Made by a program: the position numbers and the translations under genes. 64,000 nt of DNA from contig CAKSKB010000011.1 of the NCBI GenBank assembly GCA_934464705.1, positions 22,587-86,586 on the forward strand, in the 5' to 3' direction. Source of the stretch: an uncultured Clostridia bacterium (GTDB lineage Bacteria > Bacillota > Clostridia > HGM11514). Positions 58,321 through 64,000 of the stretch are shown piece after piece. Numbering within the stretch: position 1 is the first letter of the stretch; each line of letters opens with the position of its first letter. Below the pieces are notes generated by a model that had not been told where the DNA came from, made no database searches, and worked only from the letters and a program-made list of their open reading frames with translations.

Positions 58321-58493
58321 AAAGTCTCACCTCTTTTTCCGATATTGATTTTACCACAAAAGAGGTATATAATAAATACCTAAAACAAACAAAATACTGC
58401 AAAAAATGAATATCGGCACAGCCGCCCGATACCATATAAACCCGTCACAAAAAGAAAATCGTATCCGATTTTTACATTTTTTCAAAAAAACTA

Positions 58494-58522
58494 TTGACAA
58501 ATCGAAGAAAGTTTTGTATAAT
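58494..58522 (+). promoter_or_regulatory. sigma-A promoter of tRNA-Thr
   Basis: Perfect TTGACA (58494-58499) and TATAAT (58517-58522) with a 17-bp spacer. Confidence 0.93.
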
Positions 58523-58546
58523 AGACTTTGTGAGTTTTCAAAACTC

Positions 58547-58619
<73 letters not shown>

Positions 58620-58622
58620 CTG

Positions 58623-58654
58623 AAAAAAGCACCTGCATTTGCCGGTGCTTTTTT
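58623..58654. terminator. Terminator shared by tRNA-Thr and the MATE gene
   Basis: AAAAAAGCACC pairs with GGTGCTTTTTT around a 10-nt loop. It is symmetric and works for both convergent units. Confidence 0.93.
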
Positions 58655-58663
58655 CAATGCTTA

Positions 58664-60028
58664 TTATTCAGGAAGTTTTTCAAATTCCTTTTTGTAAACA
58701 TATCTTGTAAAGAATATACAGAGCGTAAACGAGAATATTTCGGCAATCGGGAACGCATACCACACATGCATAACATTTTCGGTGAGTTTTGCGATTATAT
58801 AAACCACCGGCAAAAGCACGCAAAGCTGGCGCACAAGCGACACAAGCATACTGAGCACCGCATGTCCGCAAGCCTGGAACACAGATGACGACACCACGCC
58901 GAACGCCGCCGCAGGATAGCTTATGCTGATAACCCTGAGGGCGTGCCGTCCGATACGCAGCATATTGTCCGAAGCCTTAAAAATTCCGTAGAGCCTGTCC
59001 GGGAAAATCTGCATTATGAGCATACAGAAAATCATAATTATTTCCGCATAAATCACGGCAAACTTGATTGTGCTTGTAATTCTCTTTCGTTTTCTTGCGC
59101 CGAGGTTGTATGCAATAATCGGAACCATGCCGTTATTAAGTCCGAAAAGCGGCATAAACGCAAAGCTTTGCAGCTTGAAGTAAATTCCGAATACATTTAT
59201 TGCGTCCTCACGCATGGAGTCCATAGTCGAGAAAATCTTGTTAATTCCGAATGTCATGACCGAGCCGATTGACGCAACAAGCATCGACGGCACGCCAACG
59301 CCGTAAATTCTTTTAACCGTGTCGCCGCTTAGCTTAAAGCCCTTGAACGACAGTGAAATTTCCTTATTCTTTCTTATATTAAATATAATGCCGAGCACCA
59401 TCGCTACCGCCTGCCCGAAAACCGTGGCTGCGGCGGCACCTGCTGCGCCCATCTCGGGAAACCCGAAATATCCGAATATTAAAATCGGGTCGAAAATTAT
59501 ATTGATAATCGCACCGATGCCCTGGGTTATCATGGTGTAAATGGTTTTTCCGGTCGACTGAAGCAGCCTTTCAAAAGTAACCTGCCCGAATATCGCAACC
59601 GAAAGTCCCGAGCAAATGCCCATATACTGTCTGCCATAATTTATTACCGCAGCGTCATCGCTCTGAAATCTGAAAAATGCCCCGGAAACCGCAATACCGA
59701 TTACCGCAAACAGAATTCCGGAAAGATAGTTAAGCAGAATTCCGTGGGTTGCGGCACGGTTGGCACCGTCAAAGTCCTTCTCGCCGAGCCGCCTTGAAAG
59801 CAGCGCATTTATGCCGACGCCCGTCCCGACCGCAACCGAAATCATGAGGTTCTGGAACGGAAATGTGAGGTTAACCGCAGTAAGCGCTTTAAGGCTGTAA
59901 TGCGATATGAATATGCTGTCCACAATGTTGTACATCGCCTGAACCAGCATCGAAATCATCATCGGCAGCGAAACCGAAATCAGAAGCTTGTTTATCGGCA
60001 TTGTGCCCATCTTGTTTTCTTTTTGCAT
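58664..60028 (-). CDS. MATE family efflux transporter
   Basis: A 454-residue exporter with twelve membrane helices of the multidrug and toxin extrusion type (DinF/NorM-like), driven by sodium or protons. N-terminal PINKLLISVSLPMMISMLVQAMYNIVD is typical, and the two six-helix halves are related. Substrates cannot be told. The ATG at 60028 is preferred because AGAAAGG lies nine bases upstream. A long hairpin occupies the 5' leader. Confidence 0.94.
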   Translation of the reverse strand: MQKENKMGTMPINKLLISVSLPMMISMLVQAMYNIVDSIFISHYSLKALTAVNLTFPFQNLMISVAVGTGVGINALLSRRLGEKDFDGANRAATHGILLNYLSGILFAVIGIAVSGAFFRFQSDDAAVINYGRQYMGICSGLSVAIFGQVTFERLLQSTGKTIYTMITQGIGAIINIIFDPILIFGYFGFPEMGAAGAAAATVFGQAVAMVLGIIFNIRKNKEISLSFKGFKLSGDTVKRIYGVGVPSMLVASIGSVMTFGINKIFSTMDSMREDAINVFGIYFKLQSFAFMPLFGLNNGMVPIIAYNLGARKRKRITSTIKFAVIYAEIIMIFCMLIMQIFPDRLYGIFKASDNMLRIGRHALRVISISYPAAAFGVVSSSVFQACGHAVLSMLVSLVRQLCVLLPVVYIIAKLTENVMHVWYAFPIAEIFSFTLCIFFTRYVYKKEFEKLPE

Positions 60029-60044
60029 TAAATTCATCCTTTCT

Positions 60045-60088
60045 TAGGCAAGCTAAGCCCCAACCCTTAATGGTTTGGGATTAGCCTA
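60045..60088 (-). other. Stem-loop at the 5' end of the MATE mRNA
   Basis: In the minus-strand RNA GCTAATCCCAAACC pairs imperfectly with GGGTTGGGGCTTAGC. TAGGC and GCCTA can form an outer stem. It starts at the predicted 5' end of the transcript and ends just before the ribosome site, so it could affect translation or stability. Confidence 0.5.
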
Positions 60089-60095
60089 CCTATAT

Positions 60096-60124
60096 ATAAT
60101 AACATATATTTCTCTTTTTGTCCA
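60096..60124 (-). promoter_or_regulatory. sigma-A promoter of the MATE gene
   Basis: TGGACA (60119-60124) and TATTAT (60096-60101) on the minus strand, 17-bp spacer. Confidence 0.6.
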
Positions 60125-60229
60125 CCCCCGAGAACCAAAATAGAAAACGAGCATACAGGAGAAAATCATATGAAAATCGAAGAAAACGGAAGATAATATA
60201 TTTGTTTTTAATTTTTTTAGAAAAAAGTG

Positions 60230-60258
60230 TTGACATACGGTGAAAAGTGTATTATAAT
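60230..60258 (+). promoter_or_regulatory. sigma-A promoter of rplM-rpsI
   Basis: Perfect TTGACA (60230-60235) and TATAAT (60253-60258), 17-bp spacer, about 35 bp before rplM. No room for a long regulatory leader. Confidence 0.93.
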
Positions 60259-60293
60259 AAATAGCGTTGATTTTAATGAACGGAGGAATTTCC

Positions 60294-60722
60294 ATGAGTA
60301 CTTATATGATTAAACCCGCTGATGTCAACAGAAAATGGTATATCATTGACGCTGCGGGCCGTCCTCTCGGCAGAGTTGCCGCTCAGGCTGCAACAATCCT
60401 CAGAGGAAAGCACGAACCCACTTTCACACCTAATGTTGACTGCGGCGATCATGTTATCATCATCAACGCTGCTGAAACCGTTCTCACCGGCAAAAAGCTG
60501 GAACAGAAGGTTTGGTACAGACATACAGGTCATGTGGGCGGTCTTAAAGAAGTAAAATACAACCACCTTATGGCTGAAAGACCCGAAAAGGCGCTTGAAC
60601 TTGCCATCTGGGGTATGCTTCCCCACAACACAATAGGCAGAAAGTCTATGACAAGATTAAGAATTTACAAGAATGCTGACCACAAGCACGAAGCTCAGCA
60701 TCCTGTAATGTACGAGATATAA
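60294..60722 (+). CDS. rplM: 50S ribosomal protein L13
   Basis: A 142-residue ribosomal protein that helps initiate 50S assembly by binding 23S rRNA. RKWYIIDAAGRPLGRVAA at the N-terminus and HTGHVGGLKEV near residue 80 are signatures. ATG at 60294 after GGAGG. Forms the universal operon with rpsI, 15 bp apart. Nothing is unusual. Confidence 0.98.
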   Translation: MSTYMIKPADVNRKWYIIDAAGRPLGRVAAQAATILRGKHEPTFTPNVDCGDHVIIINAAETVLTGKKLEQKVWYRHTGHVGGLKEVKYNHLMAERPEKALELAIWGMLPHNTIGRKSMTRLRIYKNADHKHEAQHPVMYEI

Positions 60723-60737
60723 GGGAGGTTGAGATTA

Positions 60738-61133
60738 ATGGCAGCAACATATTTTTACGGCACAGGCAGAAGAAAAAAATCCATCGCCAGAGTAAGGCTT
60801 TTACCCGGCAACGGCACAATCACCGTTAACGGAAGAAGCATTGACGAATATTTCGGTCTTGAAACACTTAAGGTTATCGTTAGACAGCCTCTTTCGCTTC
60901 TCTCTCTTGTAAATAAGTATGATGTTATCGTAAATGTTACAGGCGGCGGCTTTACCGGTCAGGCAGGCGCAATCCGCCACGGTATCGCAAGAGCGCTTCT
61001 CGAAGTGAACGAAGAAGAGTACAGACCCGTCCTCAAAAAGGCAGGCTTCCTCACTCGTGACCCTCGTATGAAGGAAAGAAAGAAGTACGGTCTCAAAGCT
61101 GCTCGTCGTGCACCGCAGTTCTCAAAGAGATAA
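60738..61133 (+). CDS. rpsI: 30S ribosomal protein S9
   Basis: A 131-residue protein whose basic tail ends QFSKR and reaches the ribosomal P-site tRNA. FYGTGRRKKSIARVRL near the N-terminus and GGGFTGQAGAIRHGIARALL near residue 68 identify it. The ATG at 60738 is preceded by GGGAGG. It completes the L13-S9 operon and is followed by a terminator. Confidence 0.98.
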   Translation: MAATYFYGTGRRKKSIARVRLLPGNGTITVNGRSIDEYFGLETLKVIVRQPLSLLSLVNKYDVIVNVTGGGFTGQAGAIRHGIARALLEVNEEEYRPVLKKAGFLTRDPRMKERKKYGLKAARRAPQFSKR

Positions 61134-61151
61134 TTATTTTATCAAAGAAAT

Positions 61152-61192
61152 GGCTTGTTTACAAGGTTTTTACCTCGTGGCAAGCCTTTTTT
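61152..61192 (+). terminator. Intrinsic terminator after rpsI
   Basis: GGCTTG pairs with CAAGCC, with an inner AGGT/ACCT stem, followed by six T. Confidence 0.9.
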
Positions 61193-61402
61193 GATGTCCG
61201 AATAGTTAAAAACAAAAAAACGGAGCGAAAATTATCCTTTTCCGCCTTTTCCGATCCGTTCTGCCGCCTGCGTATGCAACAACCAACCAAACATCACTGT
61301 ATAATTGCTTTTCAAGAGATAATATGTTTTATCCGAAAAGTCCATGCTTTCAAGGACTTTCCTTTTTCGGTTGTTCTCATTAATACATATCTATAAAAAA
61401 CT
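61193..61402. other. Non-coding spacer with a further hairpin
   Basis: No supported gene. AAAGTCC (61337-61343) pairs with GGACTTT (61354-61360) and is followed by CCTTTTT, a second possible terminator for the ribosomal operon; CCGAAAA and TTTTTCGG extend it. The rest shows nothing recognisable. Confidence 0.5.
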
Positions 61403-61428
61403 AACAGACCCGAATTTTCAGGTCTGTT
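61395..61428 (-). terminator. Intrinsic terminator after the large secreted protein gene
   Basis: On the minus strand AACAGACC pairs with GGTCTGTT around a 10-nt loop, followed by AGTTTTTT. It may also act on the plus strand. Confidence 0.85.
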
Positions 61429-61482
61429 CGCTTTTTAATTAGGAAAAACAAAAACAATGAAAGGGTTTGTAATATGCTTTTA

Positions 61483-63879
61483 TTAATCTATTGTTGCCGC
61501 TACTGTTATATCGGTTTCTGTTCCCTTGTCGGTATCGGTTGAACCGGTCTTTACGCTGTAAGGTGCGGCGCTGTATTTGCCGACGGTTATTCCGTCGCCC
61601 ACTACTCTGATTGCAAATTTGCCGTCTGCCGACTTTGTTTCAGCCGCAAGCATAACCTCGCCTGTCTTAACGCTGTCTGCGCCGAATTGCGAAAGAATGA
61701 AGCCGTATGCGTCAAAATCGCCGGTAACAGTTCCGTACATAATGATTGAATTTGCAGATGTTTTTGTTGCTCCGTCAACTGTATATTCCTTGTTGTGTTC
61801 AACATTTGAACCGGAATACTCAATCTTGGGTTCAACGGATGTGTTGTCCTTATAAGTAACTTTGATTGTTCCCGAAGCTTCAACCGGCTGAATCGAGAAA
61901 CTGCCGCTCGCCTGACCGATAAGCTCTGTTCCGATTTCCGTTTTACCGTCATAAGTCACATACTTGATTGCTTCGATAACCTTGTTTTCGGGTGCGGTTA
62001 CGGTGAAGTCTGCCTTCATGAGGTCTTCAACATTTGCCGACTGACCGTTTGTAAGAGTAGCATTGCACTTATTATTATCAAAGTTATTAAGGCTTGCCGC
62101 CTTAACGCCAAGGGTGCCTTCGCCTTCAAATGAAATCTTGTGCATCATTACGGTTTCGGAATATTCAAAACCGTTGAATACACCCTTAGAGCCGGGAAGA
62201 TACTCGATATTTCCGGGAATGGAATATCCGTATTCATTGATCACGGTTTTTTCTTTATTGCTGAAATAAGGAATGTACGCTTTGCCGTCGCTATTGTGAT
62301 TGCCGACATAAGTTTCCGTTCTCACGCTGTTTCCGGAAGGGCCGTTAGACGCTCCGCCTATAAAACGCTGCGCGATCTGATTTCCGTCCTTAAGTGATTT
62401 GCATGTATCCGTGCTGACAGGATTGGACCACTGGAGGTAACCGGGCTGATATGTTCCGGTGTGATAAAGCTTCCAGAGATAGGTTCTGCCCGATGCATAA
62501 TAGAGCGGATTTTCAGCGTCCTTGTTGAATACAACGCCCATTCTGTGATCGGAAGCATTGGAATTGTAAGCAAATGTACCTGCAGCAGAATCTGCTATAT
62601 TCGCTTCATTACCGGTCATTGCATTTGCGCCCTGGAGAGTTACTCTGCCGTCTGTCGATGTGAGAGAAGGATTCGCAACACCGTTTACTGCTTTACCGCC
62701 CTTGAATGTAGCAGTGTAAGTATTGGTAACATATTCACTGTTTTCAGCGATAACAACTTCAAGTGTACCGTTCTGTGTAATACTTGTTCCCGGAATCGTC
62801 ACAGTTGCAGTGTTTCCGTTCTGTGCAAAATAAACAGGTATTCCGTTATACTTAACTCTGCCGACAACACCGTTTGAAGGAGTGATGGTATAGACTGTAC
62901 CAAAAGCATTGTTAACTTCTACTTTATCTCCGTCATTAAGCGCTGCACCGTTTCCGGTTGCATCGGTCTTTGCTCTGACATCAGCTCTGCCGCCAGAAAT
63001 GTTAACAGTATCCTGATAAATTTTAGCATTCATAACAACCTTAACGTTATCAAGATAAGCACGATAATCCCTGTTGTCAAGCTCTGTCTGAATTTCTGCA
63101 ACGGCAGCCTTATAGATTTCACTTGATGTATCGCTTGAAGTCAAAGCCGAATAGTCATCTTTTGCCATAATAGTTGCAACAATATCATAAACGGTTGTAC
63201 CCCAATTTCCCAACTGAGGACACAATGAAATGCTTGCACTCGTGTCCGTTTTTTTCGCTCCGAAAGCATATACGTTTAATGTTGAGGCGGCGGTATACCA
63301 ACCGTTATCCTTCTTTGTCGTCGTTGATGCGGGATAAGTTTCAGAGGATGATTTTTGCGAACTTTCAGTCACCCACATTGGTTTATCGGAGGAAAATACA
63401 CCGAGGTAACCGCTGGTGTTTTGTAACGTACCTCCCTGCTTATACACATAGTCACAGGTATAGTAATAGTTTGTTTTGGGCGATGCCTCAAACGCCTTTG
63501 ACTTAACAAAACGAACATACGCTTTGCTCTGCGAAAAATAATCTCTCGCAGTTTTTTTGTCATTGGGATTCTTTTCCTTCCATGCCAAGGAAGAAAAATA
63601 TCTGCCTAAAACAACCGCCGCATTCCAGTTAGATGTTTTAAGAACATTGTTTCCGTTTTCTTCACAAATTTCATATGTGAAAATATCAGACTGCAAACCG
63701 CTCCAAGAATTATACGGAAGTTTAATACTGCCTGCGGAAGTATCATAGCTTTCAAAGTCATCATAGAAAACTACAACATCGCCGTCCTTCGGGTATGTTT
63801 CCTCTGCCGAAACGCCTACGGCGCAGAGTGCCGAAAGTATGAGCGTCAGCGAAAGGATTGCCGCCAAAAATCGTTTCAT
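61483..63879 (-). CDS. Large secreted beta-rich protein of unknown function
   Basis: A 798-residue exported protein. Residues 1-24 are a signal peptide (KRFLAAILSLTLILSALCAVGVSAEE). The first domain starts YDDFESYD, an opening common to laminin-G/carbohydrate-binding sandwiches, and covers about 200 residues. The remainder is composed of repeated Ig-like beta-sandwich modules rich in Thr, Asn and Gly, for example around TVTIPGTS, FEGEGTLGVKA and TVTAPENKVIEAIKYV. There is no LPxTG sorting motif, transmembrane tail or S-layer repeat visible. Likely an extracellular polysaccharide-binding or surface protein, by composition only. Preceded by a poly-G promoter that may switch it on and off. Confidence 0.8.
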   Translation of the reverse strand: MKRFLAAILSLTLILSALCAVGVSAEETYPKDGDVVVFYDDFESYDTSAGSIKLPYNSWSGLQSDIFTYEICEENGNNVLKTSNWNAAVVLGRYFSSLAWKEKNPNDKKTARDYFSQSKAYVRFVKSKAFEASPKTNYYYTCDYVYKQGGTLQNTSGYLGVFSSDKPMWVTESSQKSSSETYPASTTTKKDNGWYTAASTLNVYAFGAKKTDTSASISLCPQLGNWGTTVYDIVATIMAKDDYSALTSSDTSSEIYKAAVAEIQTELDNRDYRAYLDNVKVVMNAKIYQDTVNISGGRADVRAKTDATGNGAALNDGDKVEVNNAFGTVYTITPSNGVVGRVKYNGIPVYFAQNGNTATVTIPGTSITQNGTLEVVIAENSEYVTNTYTATFKGGKAVNGVANPSLTSTDGRVTLQGANAMTGNEANIADSAAGTFAYNSNASDHRMGVVFNKDAENPLYYASGRTYLWKLYHTGTYQPGYLQWSNPVSTDTCKSLKDGNQIAQRFIGGASNGPSGNSVRTETYVGNHNSDGKAYIPYFSNKEKTVINEYGYSIPGNIEYLPGSKGVFNGFEYSETVMMHKISFEGEGTLGVKAASLNNFDNNKCNATLTNGQSANVEDLMKADFTVTAPENKVIEAIKYVTYDGKTEIGTELIGQASGSFSIQPVEASGTIKVTYKDNTSVEPKIEYSGSNVEHNKEYTVDGATKTSANSIIMYGTVTGDFDAYGFILSQFGADSVKTGEVMLAAETKSADGKFAIRVVGDGITVGKYSAAPYSVKTGSTDTDKGTETDITVAATID

Positions 63880-63918
63880 AATTGAACCTCTCCTTGAAAA
63901 AAATATTATCTTTATTAC

Positions 63919-63947
63919 ATTATACCCCCCCCCTGCATTTTTGTCAA
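63919..63947 (-). promoter_or_regulatory. Promoter with a G9 tract in the spacer (candidate phase-variable promoter)
   Basis: TTGACA (63942-63947) and TATAAT (63919-63924) on the minus strand have a 17-bp spacer, of which nine bases next to the -10 box are G (63925-63933). Slippage in the tract would change spacing to 16 or 18 bp and alter transcription of the secreted protein gene. Confidence 0.85.
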
Positions 63948-64000
63948 GTCTTTTATGAAACAAAATTGCTTTTTGGTGATTGTACACAAAAAGCAGCCTG

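Overview
The window looks like a chromosome segment from an anaerobic, saccharolytic member of the Clostridia (Bacillota), probably a gut species. Supporting signs are [FeFe] hydrogenases, a ferredoxin-dependent 2-oxoacid oxidoreductase, AdhE, type III glutamine synthetase, DapL-type lysine synthesis, Rex, T-box and glycine-riboswitch control, strong GGAGG ribosome sites and sigma-A promoters that nearly all have 17-bp spacers. Species cannot be assigned from the sequence alone.

Layout. 0-4.2 kb: a partial Na/Pi symporter, trmK-nif3-DUF1015 and a LysR regulator. 4.2-12.4 kb: redox block, with Rex-box-controlled adhE, a small kinase-like protein, and a four-gene hydrogenase cassette (2Fe-2S protein, PAS-containing sensory hydrogenase, PP2C phosphatase, group B-like hydrogenase). 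12.4-15.7 kb, minus strand: korABCD-type 2-oxoacid:ferredoxin oxidoreductase with a P-loop ATPase. 15.8-21.5 kb, minus strand: secreted nuclease, glycine-riboswitch-controlled AGCS symporter, M14 peptidase, GH3 enzyme. 21.6-25.5 kb: asnB-dapF-dapL behind an Asn (AAC) T-box. 25.6-41.4 kb: nitrogen block. glnN and a fused Amt-PII transporter lie on the minus strand. Divergent to them is a split glutamate synthase operon with a GlnA-like protein, an ANTAR antiterminator and carAB. Both divergent operons start with a terminator hairpin that overlaps a hexaloop hairpin of the kind ANTAR proteins recognise.

41.7-56.7 kb, minus strand: an amidase, a GH28-like protein and a DeoR regulator follow a complete glycyl-radical-enzyme bacterial microcompartment locus for fucose/rhamnose-derived 1,2-propanediol. 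It encodes the dehydratase and its activase, class II aldolase, alcohol and aldehyde dehydrogenases, PduL, PduS/PduT-like redox proteins and seven shell proteins. 56.8-61.2 kb: RluA-family synthase, YgjV-like protein, tRNA-Thr, MATE exporter, rplM-rpsI. 61.4-64 kb: a large secreted protein of unknown function, whose promoter has nine consecutive G between the -35 and -10 boxes, which suggests phase variation.

How it fits together: ammonium enters through Amt-PII, is fixed by GlnN/GlnA and passed to the split GOGAT, and glutamine feeds carAB and AsnB. In the compartment the aldolase makes lactaldehyde, which is reduced, dehydrated and split into propanol and propionyl-phosphate. AdhE, the hydrogenases and the 2-oxoacid oxidoreductase balance NADH and ferredoxin. 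The most interesting leads are the poly-G promoter, the ANTAR-type leaders with a receiver lacking its phospho-acceptor Asp, the duplicated amt start split by a MITE-like element, and the targeting-peptide pattern and enzyme oddities in the microcompartment.
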